A stretch of DNA of 64,000 nt from Phymatolithon calcareum (Eukaryota > Rhodophyta > Florideophyceae > Hapalidiales), in NCBI GenBank assembly GCA_977006965.1, contig OZ345363.1:930001-994000 (forward strand), given 5' to 3'. Positions 34,271 through 45,126 of this stretch are shown in pieces. The number at the start of each line of letters is the position of its first letter. Positions within the stretch are counted from its first letter, which is position 1. The notes under the pieces were generated by a model. The model was not told where the DNA came from and did no database searches. It saw only the letters and a list, made by a program, of their open reading frames with translations. A program made the position numbers and the translations under genes.

Positions 34271-34413
34271 ACAGCAGGCGACGGCGACGGCGTTTATTTC
34301 GATCTGTGTCCACGTGTATTCATCTACACGTGTTTACGTGTCTACGGCTGGAGACCCAATGGTCCACGGCGTCCGGACGGCGCTTGCAAAAGTCATGACG
34401 GTTAAGGTTACCT
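34271..34413 (-). repeat. terminal inverted repeat, right (143 bp)
   Basis: Reverse complement of 28075-28217 with 4 substitutions; the outer end is GGTTACCT at 34406-34413. Confidence 0.95.
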
Positions 34414-34423
34414 CCCAGTCTAA
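34414..34423. repeat. target-site duplication, right copy
   Basis: CCCAGTCTAA, identical to 28065-28074. Joining the two flanks restores the pre-insertion site, so 34424 onward is the original upstream region of the nitrate reductase copy. Confidence 0.95.
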
Positions 34424-35635
34424 GGTGCGATCAGGATCGCCGCTTCAAATGGGCAGGGGCGTTATGATATCGCAGAGAGTGTAAGTGTCGCTAATTACAC
34501 TCGTGCAGCATTGCGTGTCTACACCATGCGGAAGGATATCACCCCTTGGGTTGGAACAGAGGAAGTTTAAATAAGGACAAGGTCACGACAGTGGCGAGTG
34601 GGAAGAGTACACGATTGCCGGCCAGGTTGGGAGCAGAAAAGGGAGCGAGAAAATTGTGAAGCAAGTAAATAGCGTGAGCTACAGAGGAAGGGCAGAGGAA
34701 ATGGAGTAGGGTTGCGAGAGATACAGGTGAGGGGAAGTGACAGTGCAGTAGAAAAGCAAAAACGCTGCGCGGAGATGTACCGGATTGACCAAGGATTGCA
34801 TCACGCACATTGCAGACGCGCGAATCGGATAACTTGCGACGTTCGATAGGTGTGTGGCTCTCCGACAGCGTGAGGAACGGCATACGCTTCATAGATTCCC
34901 ACTGCATCAATTTCCGCAATAGGTATGGAAGGTGCGTCACAGCGGATCACTGATCTCGCAACAGGTCCATATAGATCGATTTACAGAGTGGTAATAGAGG
35001 CTTTTTTGGTCCTGGACCACAACGGAAGGGATCGTCTTGCGCAATCTATAAATTTTGTTAAAATTTGGAGCTCATATCATAACTTGAGCCTGTTGTCCCC
35101 ATAAAGTCGTATTCTTTCTCGCTTCTGCTAATTGCCACGAATTAGAAACCATTTTATTCCATTTATCATATGCTCTACAGTAATGGAATAAAATGGTTGC
35201 TACAGTAGTCCGCTCTCTGTCGAAACGCCATGATGACTGCATGCGCAGGAATTGCTTTGACAGCTGGTGCGCAATATAGACGCTCGAACAGACTTCGTTG
35301 AACAATTCTTTTGTCACGCACGGCACGACCTTCCTTTCACAGCAATGTCGATCTGATCATCTGTCAAACAATTGGGAGTACATGGCGAAAATCGGAAGTA
35401 TTTTTATGCTGCATGTCAAGACCCACCCTTCCAATGCAGTTTTGTAGGGCATCAGGAAACATAGCCATAAAGTGTTTCACATTCCGACTTTTAAACTCTA
35501 GTCAGCGTAGGTCACAATCGGCAAAGAAATTTGACCGGGATAAAGTACGACATAATAGAGACGATACAAGCTAAGAATCAAAAGAAAGTTATTCTAAATG
35601 TGTTTTGTTTTGTCTCTACTTAGCGTCTATGACAG
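34424..35635. other. non-coding; original nitrate reductase upstream region
   Basis: No supported gene; minus-strand frames at 34539-34940 and 35072-35326 lack recognisable domains. A perfect 16-bp inverted repeat (35147-35162 and 35183-35198, AACCATTTTATTCCAT and its complement) surrounds a 20-nt loop. Confidence 0.4.
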
Positions 35636-36469
35636 CTATTTGCTCCTAGCAAGGAGGGCTTCGCGGTGGTTTTTGCCCTCCAAGTGTTTCTTGTAATGGG
35701 TCTTCGACGTTCCTTCCTTGATAGCGTAGCCGCACTCGCACACGATAGGAACCTTATCGAACGTGAAAGGGTTTTCGACGCGGTGCTTGTGCTTAGCGGA
35801 GAACTTGTGTTGCTCGAACTGATACCCCTTGCGGTTAGTGACGTTGCAGAAGCCACAAACAAACCAACCCTGTTCCTCGTAGATAGTATTAGGGCGGATG
35901 TTCTGGGGAGGGCACTTGCTCTGTTTCCTCTTGGGCTGCTTCGGCTTTTTCACGCCAGCCGTGTGCACGCCCAGGACCTTATCGAGTCGTCGAACCAGGC
36001 GGGGGGCGTATACGGAACGAAGCGGTCTGGCTTTCAAGCGCTCTGCTCGCGCACCTTTAGCGAAGGCTTCCTCAGGGCCGTCAGCCGCTGACGACTGAGC
36101 GGGAGTCGGCGAAACTGGGCAGAGGGGCGGCGAAGCTTTAGTAGAGAGGGCGCTTGGCTTCTCCGGAAGCTGCTCTGGAGGTGTTGAAAGCGGAGAGTGG
36201 CGGCGGGTGATTGCGAGGAGCGGCAGCTCCGGCGAAGGGGAAGCGGTGGAGAGGTTATCCGTTTTCTCCTCAGCCTGAGCTCCATGGGCTCTCGCCACGA
36301 GTGCCTCGAACTCCCGATCGAACCGAGCGTGGAACTCCCTCGGCAGGGCTCTGCCGTGGGGCGGGCTATGGGGTGTCTCGTGGCGTGGAGCGCCGACACC
36401 GACGAACTCGTCAATGGAATCCAGCGTGGGCTTCTTGATGTCCTCGACCCAGCGACTCTTTACTACCAA
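35636..36469 (-). CDS. zinc-finger protein, 5' end unresolved
   Basis: About 277 codons on the minus strand, and the frame is open further upstream. The N-terminal half is proline-, serine- and alanine-rich and disordered. The C-terminal part has FVCGFCNVTNRKGYQFEQHK then FSAKHKHRV, a CxxC...H...H finger of the type in RNA- or DNA-binding zinc-finger proteins. A second pattern, VCECGYAIKEGTSKTHYKKH then LEGKNH, has two Cys and late His residues. No ATG occurs at the left limit: the frame enters through GGGTTGGTAG. A pyrimidine-rich tract ending TTCAG at about 36523 upstream could be a splice acceptor, so a first exon may lie in the GC-rich region upstream. The role is unknown; nuclear nucleic-acid binding is plausible. 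Confidence 0.6.
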   Translation of the reverse strand: MVVKSRWVEDIKKPTLDSIDEFVGVGAPRHETPHSPPHGRALPREFHARFDREFEALVARAHGAQAEEKTDNLSTASPSPELPLLAITRRHSPLSTPPEQLPEKPSALSTKASPPLCPVSPTPAQSSAADGPEEAFAKGARAERLKARPLRSVYAPRLVRRLDKVLGVHTAGVKKPKQPKRKQSKCPPQNIRPNTIYEEQGWFVCGFCNVTNRKGYQFEQHKFSAKHKHRVENPFTFDKVPIVCECGYAIKEGTSKTHYKKHLEGKNHREALLARSK

Positions 36470-36779
36470 CCCGGCTCCAGTACCAACCGAAGTTGATACC
36501 GCAATGCAATGCAGGCTCTGAAGAGAGTGACAAAGCAGAGGGATGGTAGAAAGCAGTCGACGCGCGCTGGCTCAAAGCAGTACACAAAGTGCGTGTAAAG
36601 CTTATCGCAGCACTGATAGTCTCTGGAGTACAGAGAAAATCACCGGCAGTTCGCGACGGGCGCAAACTGCTGGGCGCGGCAGTGTACGTAGGACGTACAA
36701 AGCCCAAACAGGGAGGACCGTAGAGGAAGCGAGAGCGTCGCCGGCCGACGGCGCAGCAGCCGTGCGGCGAAGAGCGCGG

Positions 36780-37310
36780 GGCGCTAATGGAGAACAGCGG
36801 CGGCGGCGTACGAAGCAACGGTGGCGCGGTGGCACAGCGGTGCGGCGGCTCAGCGGCGGCGCGGCGGCTCGGTGCTGTGGCGGCGCGGGGGGTGCGGCGA
36901 CTCAGCGGTGGCGCGGCGGCTCGGTGGTGCGACGGCGCGGTGGCGCGGCGGCACAGCGGTGTGGCGACGCGGTGGCGCGGCGGTGCAGGGGCGCGGCTGC
37001 GCGGCGACACAACGGTGCGGCGGTGCGACGGCGCGGCAGTGCAGCGGTGCGACGGCGCGGCAGCGCGGCAGCGCGGCAATGCGGCGGTGCAGCAGTGCGG
37101 CGTCGCAGCAGTGCAGCGTTGCGGCGGTGCGGCATTGCGGCGGCGCGGTGGCGCGGCGGCTCAGCGGCGGCTCAGCGGCGGCTCGGTGGTGCTGCGGCGC
37201 GGCGGCACAACGGTGGGGCGGCGCGGCGGTCCAGCGGCGCGGCGGCGCGACAGTGTGGTGGGCGCGGCGCGGGGAGTGCGGCGCGGAGAGCGCGGGCGAT
37301 CGGGTGGGCA
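36780..37310. repeat. GCGGCG-type minisatellite
   Basis: Dense imperfect repeats of words such as GCGGCGGTGCGAC and GGCGCGGCAGTGCAGC. Because the word length is irregular, all six frames stay open for long distances. Those frames (36411-37677 on both strands) are Arg/Ala/Gly-rich and are not genes. It lies between the zinc-finger gene and the phosphotransferase gene. Confidence 0.85.
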
Positions 37311-37872
37311 AGTGGCCGCCCGGCGGCGGTAGAGACGAGCGAGCTTGTTCTCTTCTGCGAGGGGCGGCGCGCGGCGAAACCGTGGGGAGGGTCCGGGTCG
37401 GGCGCAGCGGACGGCGGCGCGGCGCTTCGGAAGATCGGGGCAGAGGGGGAGGGGAACGCGCCGGCTGGCGACAATTCGCGAATGTGGCGGACAGCGGAAC
37501 GCGCGGCAAGAAAGGCGCGGGACGCTACGAACGCGGACGTGCAACCGCTACCGTAGGGCAGCAGTTACCGGTGTCCGTTTACTTCGTGCGTGCCCCGATC
37601 TGGTTCGGGGGCACCATGGAGCTTCTAATAAACCAATACAACAGCTAGCTGACAGTGGACATCATAGCCTACCATAAACAATCAACTACATATTACTACT
37701 GGCAATCAATACCAAGGGGATCAATAATCAATCAAGAAGGGGATCAAGGGAACAATCATAACAGGAATGTAGGACAACGACACTTGAGCAGCAGTCTTCT
37801 ATTGGATGAAAGTGCCGCTATCAAGCAGAAATTAGCAACTTCCTGACCCCTTGCATTCACATCTTGTTCGAG

Positions 37873-39261
37873 ATGCCAAAGCATACGTGCCCTCCAGGTC
37901 GTGGCTCCACGCTGTACACGGTACTCGTGGTGGATGAGAGCGGCGAGAATGTGCTCGTGCGGCGCTTCGCAGATGGCATTGGTTTTCCGCGCCTGGGGAG
38001 CCCCGAGGTACCACACTTCGGCCAGCGCATGAGCGAGTGCGTCGCGTCTCATCTCTTCGAGCTTTGCGCAACTGAGTATGACCTTGTACTGCTATACTCA
38101 ACGCTCAACGAGACGTACCAGGATCATTTGCAACTGCCCCATCATGCCATGTTTGCTGTTCGTGGACCGTGCGATGAGTTCGGTTTTCCTGACATGCCTG
38201 TCTGTGAACAGTACGATTGGGTGCCCATTGCGCTAGTTCGCAGTGGCGAGGAATTTCTGTCCGAGGACGACGACAAACTCGCGCTTGACACACTTCTCAG
38301 AGACGCAGCTAACCCTTGGGAGCGGCCCAGGTGGTTTTCGACCACCGTGGGAGAGGCAGCGTTAACGCTACAACGGCTCGGGCTTGAGACAAAAGGGGGG
38401 TTCGTGCAACACACGGTGACGGACCACTCGGCAATTTTGAGCATCGAGACGAGTCAGCAAGTTGTCTACCTTAAGTGCAGTAACCAGATTGAAGCACGTG
38501 TTGTGGAATTGGCTGCGTCTTTTGCGCCATTCCTCGTACGTCAGCCACTGCACGTGTGCAGGGAGCGAGGATGGGTGATGATGCCCCATTACGGTTCAAC
38601 ATTAGGTGAGGCAATGACCGCGACCGACTTTTCGCGTATCGCTTCACTGTACGGCGCGATGCAGGTGTGCTCCTTGTCTTTTCTGCGAGAGCTTGAGACA
38701 TGCGGGGTGGTGAAGTGCACGGTTGGGTCAATTATGCAGCGTGTGGAGAGTGTGCTGAATGAGCGCATTTGTACAACAACACTGGGAAAGATCCCTGTCA
38801 GTGATATCAAGTGTCTGCTCGTGTATCTTTACGAAAAGAGTGGCGCACCGCTCACACTGGTGCACGGCGACCTCTGGGACGAGAATGTGTTGAAAGCACA
38901 GAACGAGCAGTACGCAATCATCGACTGGGAACGCGCGAAGCTCGACCTGCCGTTCGCAGAAGTCATGCACATGGCGGGCGGGGTCGCGCACTTCGATCGT
39001 AGCGCGAAGGATGCGAGCACTATAGAGTACGGCTTGAACGGCTACTTTGAGCAATGGAAGCGGTACGGCGACGTGGAGAAGTTGAAGAAGATCTCAAGGG
39101 GGGTACAACTCAAGGAGAACCTGCTGCGAATTGTGAAAGCGATTGAGTACAGAAAGCGCATGCAGCTGGATGTGCTGCAGCAAGACATCGCGCATTTGCG
39201 GCGAAATGTTCGGGAAATTGGTCAATATTGCCGTGCACTAGGGCAGGCCGCATCGGACTGA
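37873..39261 (+). CDS. aminoglycoside-phosphotransferase-fold kinase
   Basis: 462 residues, no intron, ATG at 37873. Residues 1-140 form an N-terminal region of unknown fold (LYTVLVVDESGENVLVRRF). From about 145, the layout WERPRWFSTTVGEAALTL, then IETSQQVVYLKCSN, RGWVMMPHYGSTLGEAM, then LTLVHGDLWDENVL (HGDxxxxN, Asp at about 333) and AIIDWERAKLDLPF (metal-binding D) is the APH/choline-kinase fold. Such enzymes phosphorylate small hydroxylated molecules. The W-RP-W plus EA-type arrangement is most familiar to me from bacterial phosphotransferase-family proteins, so horizontal origin is possible. All catalytic motifs are present and the frame is intact, unlike most of the neighbourhood. The substrate cannot be inferred. 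Confidence 0.8.
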   Translation: MPKHTCPPGRGSTLYTVLVVDESGENVLVRRFADGIGFPRLGSPEVPHFGQRMSECVASHLFELCATEYDLVLLYSTLNETYQDHLQLPHHAMFAVRGPCDEFGFPDMPVCEQYDWVPIALVRSGEEFLSEDDDKLALDTLLRDAANPWERPRWFSTTVGEAALTLQRLGLETKGGFVQHTVTDHSAILSIETSQQVVYLKCSNQIEARVVELAASFAPFLVRQPLHVCRERGWVMMPHYGSTLGEAMTATDFSRIASLYGAMQVCSLSFLRELETCGVVKCTVGSIMQRVESVLNERICTTTLGKIPVSDIKCLLVYLYEKSGAPLTLVHGDLWDENVLKAQNEQYAIIDWERAKLDLPFAEVMHMAGGVAHFDRSAKDASTIEYGLNGYFEQWKRYGDVEKLKKISRGVQLKENLLRIVKAIEYRKRMQLDVLQQDIAHLRRNVREIGQYCRALGQAASD

Positions 39262-41028
39262 GACCCTTGTGATTGTGCGGCATCTATTGGATAGTACTCA
39301 GTTGGCTAAAGTACTGAGCCAGAACAGTAAACGGTGGTGTCCCGTGAAGAGAGCACGAGGTATGTGACTGCGGCGCGACGCTGGGATTGAATCATCGATG
39401 TTAGGAATGGGAAACTATGATGTACGAAGCGCAATACGGCGAAACTCACACTCATTTGCGCACGGCCTGTTGCAAATCGGACAGGGGAACTGATTCCCAT
39501 TCATTTCGCAAGTGAGCCGTGTGATGCGCTCTGAGCACAAACTTGGATACGAAAACAGGAAGCGGGGTGAAAACGCGCCGGCCCCGTGCGACGATGAGCC
39601 TCGTCGTACTGCGCCGCTCTGTCGCTGCGGGCTGCCATCGCAGTATATCTACTGTTTTGCCAGACATACTCAGTTGTGCACGCAGGGCATTACCCTATTT
39701 CCCCATGGCCGGCTTTCGGCCGTTTACGTGTAACATTTGAGCTATAATACAGATTGGGGGCAGATTCGAATTGAAGGGTCCAAAAAAACCGATATCTATT
39801 GATCAGAGAAATACAGAGGGTTATTCACGGGGTTGGTGACGAATTGGAGTACAGTAAATTTGAAGATTTACTCTATTTCGCCACCGAACTTCTGCGTTAT
39901 CTTCCGCCATAGGGGCACCGGGCGTCTCAATAAAACGAAGCAAATTCCCAGAAATCTGGCTTTGTGTTCTGTTTCGGGATTAGATATCTTTGACGATCAG
40001 GTACTGTAGACATGCCTACTTTTGTCGTTGAACCGCAAAGTGCACCAGATCCTCTACTTGTGCTGGTTCTTTTATAGTTTCCCCTGTCCCCCCTAGTATG
40101 GTTGTGGAATGCTATAGAGTAATTGGCAATACCTACATGCAAATTCTTCGCACGGTGCTCCTTAAGCCTTAATGGACCAAACGAGAGCGCAAGAAATTGA
40201 CCGAGGCCATTATCAAACTGACAAGCCACTGAAAGAGGTCGACATCTCGACCCAAGCAGCAGAACTTACCGAAACTGGAGCTGAATGACCCCCACAAGCG
40301 AGATCCATGTCCTGAGTCGTCAATAACGATCAGTCTCACCTTAACGAGTTATTCCCTTTTGTGACTTTTCAGGCATAGTTTGAGCGAGATCAGTTAGTGT
40401 CCTCTTTCCTGCTCTTTCCCCAGGCCGGGGGTCCCAGGGATTAGTATAAAACCTTAACCATAAGCTGTAGACTTGAAGAGATATTTTCGTGACACTCGCA
40501 CGAACTCAGATCTCAGCTGTCCTAATATGTGGCCCTCGTTCCATTTGCTAACAGTCTCAACCAATATCATAACAACACCAGTGCATGAAGGTCATTTCAC
40601 CAAATACGCAAAGTACGTGGTCATTTTACTAAATTCCCCTAACTTGTTTCTTCCACTTGAGAGAGCTATGAACAACTCTTCCAGGGGCGTCCGGGAAATT
40701 CAGACTTCTTTAGATTTTATGAGAATAGTCTATGACCAATGATTAAATTGGATTGAAAGAAAATGGAGTCGAAAACGTATCCAAAAAGTATGGTGAGACT
40801 AATCTATCATAGCTGATATCAGTGAAAGTTGATTCTGTGATCACTGCAACGCCTGACTATATGATTTCAAATTTAAAATGGTCCATGACATTGTGTTCTC
40901 GTTATTTATAAGAACTGTGCACATCCATTAGTGCATGGCTGCCATAGAATGCGTCCCTTTGATATAACTCACAGTTATTCTATTATCATTCCGGAAAACA
41001 ACACTGAAAAAAAAGGCTGCAGCTCACT
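39262..41028. other. no supported gene
   Basis: Short frames only (for example 39306-39500, 39512-39740 and 40473-40742), without domains. Nothing else was recognised. Confidence 0.4.
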
Positions 41029-42026
41029 GCAGGGGGATGCGGGAAATATCGATCTCCCCAGCGCATGGCCTTTACAGGAAATTATGTTTCATATTGCAAA
41101 CTGTAAGTAGGTGTGGAGAAGCATGTCGTCCAAATTGCTCTTCTTCCTATGAACTAAAGCGCTCTTTGACGGAATCTCATCATAATTGGCCCATAGAGCC
41201 TGTATTAAGCATAATGCTTAATTCGTAGGACTGTCCCTGGTTTTCCTGGTCCTCGTTGTCAAAAAGATATCATATTTGCTGCACGTAACAGGCGTTCCGC
41301 TTTCTTCGCCCTTTTCGTGAACGATTTCACGAAACGCGCTCACTAAAACAGCGAAATCTTTAAGAGCCGATTTCTCTGCCATGGACGAGAGCAGCATAAA
41401 AATTGCAGCGTATCCTCGATGACGTCGTGCGCCCCTACTGAAATATAAAGTTTTCTTACGAAACTCTTACGTTTAGTACGAAATCTGGTCGCCTCAAAAT
41501 GGCTAAATAGGCTGGAAACAGCGATTTCGCGAAACTATGACGGTCGATATGTCCATGAAGAAATTTTTATTTCGTAAATGTTTTTCGAGAAAAGGCTTCG
41601 GGGGCGGATTCTCTACAGGGTACACTTATGTCTTGCAAGAGTAAAAAATTCCGTCCTTGAGAGATCGGCGCTTAAAGTTCTATAGAGTCCTTGCGTTTCG
41701 CACGAACCAGCTGCCCCGGTGACGAAAACAGCTGCCCCGGCGACGAAAACAGCTGCCCCGGCGATGAAAACAGCTGCCCCGGCGAAGGGCACGGAACCTT
41801 TCTTTGATACGGCACTGGGGTCAAAAAAGCGCACTAAATTGACGCAACTTGCAGTAGTGCAGGGATGCTGGAGGTTGGAGAAATCAGTGTAATGCGCACG
41901 ATCCAGACAGCAATGCAATACTAATTAATCTCAAACGCAAGATATAGGGGTTTGCTAGACCCAAAATTCTTCCGTGGTCGAAGCAATTCTAAAGTGGTGA
42001 GATCGATATTTCCCGCAGCCCCCAGC
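41029..42026. mobile_element. non-autonomous TIR element (MITE-like), about 1.0 kb
   Basis: The left end starts GCAGGGGGATGCGGGAAATA and continues with TCGATCTC. The right end is its reverse complement with two mismatches across 28 bp. The inside is non-coding apart from a 21-bp tandem repeat. No target duplication could be identified at the present boundaries, so the superfamily is unassigned and the exact ends may be off by a few bases. Confidence 0.7.
41708..41791. repeat. four tandem 21-bp repeats
   Basis: CAGCTGCCCCGGYGAYGAAAA starts at 41708, 41729, 41750 and 41771. On the minus strand it reads as GAAVFVA-type heptads inside a 101-codon frame (41613-41918), which is probably fortuitous. 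Confidence 0.85.
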
Positions 42027-42405
42027 GTGTTAGACTAATTTAGACAAAGTAGTCTAAAAGAACAAAAACTCTAATGCTCTTACTGGCTGAATTGTGAAAT
42101 TTTTCGAAATTTAGACGCCACTTTATAGTAGACTGAACGGCGCAGAATAGAAGCGGTACGATTTTTTTAAAAGATCGACGAGATTAAGTATAATATTAGC
42201 TTTAGAATTTTGCAAAACTGCGCTTATTTCGCAGAATGAGCGTGTTTAGGACCGGAAATCTCAAGCTTGCACTCAAAATAATCGAATTATATTCGCGTGC
42301 TGCCGCTACTACTATTATAGATCTATTGCGAGAATGTATAATATTTCTTTTTTGAACTATTTTAAGGCCGTAAGAGGCATTAGACTCTTTTAGATTTTCA
42401 TTGTA

Positions 42406-44920
42406 CAGTGGGGTACACGGACAAGTGCTACTCCATGGCAGGCGGCGACCTATGGCACTATTTAGCAGTGAGCACTAAACAGAATTTTAATCAATATTTA
42501 GATTTCTGTAACTGCGACATTTGCGGAAGACACTGCCTGTTCCAAAATTCAGTGATTAGCGTTCGTCCATTGCGATTGACGTTTTTCTTTTGAATGATAT
42601 CGACAAAGCCATTCAAAGCCCGCTGAAGATGGGCACTGGCATGAGCAAGATTACAGGCGTACGCATTCTCTTGTAGGGGGTTGAACAGTTGGTACAGTTC
42701 TTCCTCCTGTACGGGTTCCAAGACCTTCTCTACAAAATCTGTTCGTTGTAGTTCGTCCATGGCGTCATCCGCAATGGCGTCTCTCACAGCTTCATCATCT
42801 TCTATGTCGAAGCAAAGACTGATGTCACTTTCTGCTGTTGATGTATCATCATCACGAAAAGCGAGAGACAGTTTTCTCAACTTTTCCATAATCCCTATGA
42901 CCTCTTCATTTTTGGAAGTGTTCTTCATTCGACCGAATTTCGCGTTTACATCAGCAGCTTTATCGACCGACAAATTGTCAACTTTAACCAGCACCGCGCA
43001 AGAGTCCGTAGTAGAGTGGACTTTCTCCACCGATGGGATTTTTCGGCCCATCTTTCCCATTGGTGCACTAGGAACCACCGTCGTGATTGGTGTATGACAC
43101 CTCGTAGATTAATCTGGGCCTAGCTTTACAGTAGTCGCTCTTCGTCTGACACTGTCAGCGGAGCGACGAGTGTTTAACCCCGTCGCCCGCAAGCTTTGAT
43201 AAACAACAAGAAACTTCCGGCTAAGCTTAGCTTCGCAGAGATGGACTTCTGGACCACTGTTGCGTCTCCAGCGTCCATAGACCTACTGGATCCTCCACCT
43301 GAGCTGTCCACTTCGCGACAAGGAGTGCTACCTCCGACTTTGCCCTCCTCACTAGCTGAAGCGTCGTACCGACATTTTCGGCCTTCGCCCGGTGAGTGAC
43401 TACCATTCGACGTTACATGCCGCTCATCTCTCGCTAAAACATACAGTCAAACCCTCGCGTCAAACACGCTCTGTCCCCACACATCGCGTTCCGGGGCCGC
43501 AATCCCGCTGCACAGGTATAGTGGGTCCAACCGGAAATCTGATATACTACAGAGTCATCCGGGATACTTCATCACGCGCGGATTTCACCAGATTAGCGAC
43601 ATCAAGCATGAGATGTTCATATCCTTCTCGAATTCCTTTCATCCCTCCTGGCAGTGAACAGTTTAACTTGCGTCGCTCAACTCGAGTCTCTGGGCCCTTA
43701 ATAATTTCACGTAGCATTATTTTTCAATACATCATCTTCCAGGCGGCAATAATGCCTAAATCCGTTGGCTGGTGAATGGAAGTAACATTTGGAAGTAGTG
43801 GTTAGATTTTCACTTGCCCCCGAATATCTCGCTTATCTTTCGCGTGCGAGGATGCATTGTCGACAACTAGCGCAACCGACTTAGATGTGCGTGCGCGTAC
43901 GTGTGGAAGGAAGACAGATAGTAACCAGTTACGAAAGGTTGGTCCATTAGACCACGCCGTCTTGTTGCTAAAGTACGGCACTGGCGGCTTCGCTAAAAGA
44001 AAAGCTCTTGGGTTTTTCGCAGTACCAATAATTGTACATGGCACCTTTGCAGTGCCGTCAGAACTAGTACAAAGATTCGAAGTGATACGGTCTTTGGCCA
44101 TTATGCTCTCGGTCCCCTCTTTTTACATTCGTGATTCAGGACGTATGTTCGACGAGGCAGCAATTTATATAAGAGGCCCGTTTCGTCCTCTTTGTAAATG
44201 CAATCCGTATCGTATCCTCGTATTTTTCGCGCAGGGAAGCGATGCCGCGGGCTGCCTCAGCGACGGGTCCACTATCTTCCTGACCATGAAGCCGATATTG
44301 ACTCCAATCCATGTCGTTGAACAAACTTTACCACCCACCCAGTCGACTCTGAGAACTTCTCGGCAGCAGCACGCTCGCTGCCCGGTAGTTCTGCAGTTAG
44401 AATGGCTTCTCAAATTAAGATTGGGTGCTGCATTAACATCGCTTGTGTGGCAGGCATCTTCACCGCTCGGGCAAGATCGAAGAATTACAGTACTTTGCGA
44501 TCGATAATCGGAAACTTGGCAGTACGGTCCGAATTCGTCGTCAGAGCCGTCCCATCCTGGACCTTCCTTCTCAGAACCGCTGCTTGAGCCTTGATTTTAG
44601 AGACCATACGATGAGTTATCTTGTACTTGGTCATAACGGCGGTCTCATAGTAGTTGCTAACGAGCATCTCAAGGACGTCCAGATTTTCTTTCAGCGAGAG
44701 TCGCGTGCGGTTGCCCTTCTTCTTTATGGTCCAGCGCGCAACGGTGACTGAGATGACCATCGGTGAGCCTGTGGTTGCACTTTACACGTAGAGAATTCAC
44801 AGTATTCACAATTACAGCTTGAATATGTGTAAATTGTATGACCTTGTGGCATCGCGAGCGAGCATGCACTAATTGGAGTGAAGCGCTGTACAAAATGTCA
44901 CAATATCGAGACCCCCCCTG
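42406..44920. mobile_element. pogo-like element, 2.5 kb
   Basis: The minus-strand transposase is bracketed by CAGTGGGG at 42406 and its counterpart CCCCCCTG ending at 44920. Each is directly adjacent to a TA dinucleotide (42404-42405 and 44921-44922), the target used by Tc1/mariner/pogo elements. Inverted-repeat similarity beyond the first 8 bases is weak, so the ends are tentative. Confidence 0.5.
42491..44760 (-). pseudogene. pogo-like transposase, several stops
   Basis: Ordered minus-strand pieces. The N-terminal helix-turn-helix segment at 44485-44760 has RTRLSLKENLDVLEMLVSNY and TKYKITHRMVSKIKAQAAVL, the CENP-B/pogo DNA-binding type. A linker follows at 44136-44413. The catalytic core at 43802-44101 has KDRITSNLCTSSDGTAKVPC, KNPRAF and VALVVDNASSHAKD (second D). 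A TAA (43802-43804) is followed in frame by NVTSIHQPTDLGIIAAWKMM (third D), then another stop at about 43725. The 195-codon open frame 42491-43078 is the acidic C-terminal region (ESDISLCFDIEDDEAVRDAI). At least two in-frame stops and further frame breaks make it inactive. Confidence 0.75.
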
Positions 44921-45126
44921 TATAACGCTACAGCATTTCGCCGTTTTTGGTAAAAACGCTGTGCACAATAGCTTGTACAACATTATCGTCCGGCCCTTTT
45001 CCTTTGTTCATACAATGGAGAAAATTTTATGATACAATAATTTTTCGATGAGGGACTTGGATATATAGGACTCTTACAGTTGTAAAATTGGATATCTAGG
45101 TCTACGCGGTCTGTGTGTACCGCCAC

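Larger units (their letters stand above)
28075..34413. mobile_element. complete Mutator-like element (6,339 bp) carrying histone H3 and J-like genes
   Basis: Both ends carry 143-bp terminal inverted repeats (28075-28217 and 34271-34413), identical apart from 4 substitutions and starting AGGTAACCTTAACC. A perfect 10-bp direct repeat (CCCAGTCTAA) flanks the element. Long TIRs with 9-11-bp duplications are the hallmark of the Mutator/MULE superfamily, and a MULE transposase gene lies inside, which makes the assignment firm. Cargo between the TIRs is, in order: a simple-sequence block (28230-29300), a histone H3 variant (minus), a J-domain-like gene (plus, divergent from H3) and the transposase (minus, tail-to-tail with the J-like gene). 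The transposase has one frameshift and one stop; the two cargo genes are open. The element inserted 81 bp upstream of a nitrate reductase start codon. Confidence 0.93.

Noticed and set aside
36411-37677. Long overlapping frames on all six phases, up to 337 codons
   Set aside because: They are Arg/Ala/Gly- or Arg/His/Pro-rich translations of the GCGGCG minisatellite; open frames are expected from the composition.
41613-41918. A 101-codon minus frame with GAAVFVA repeats
   Set aside because: The periodicity comes from the 21-bp tandem repeat inside a MITE; the rest of the frame has no features.
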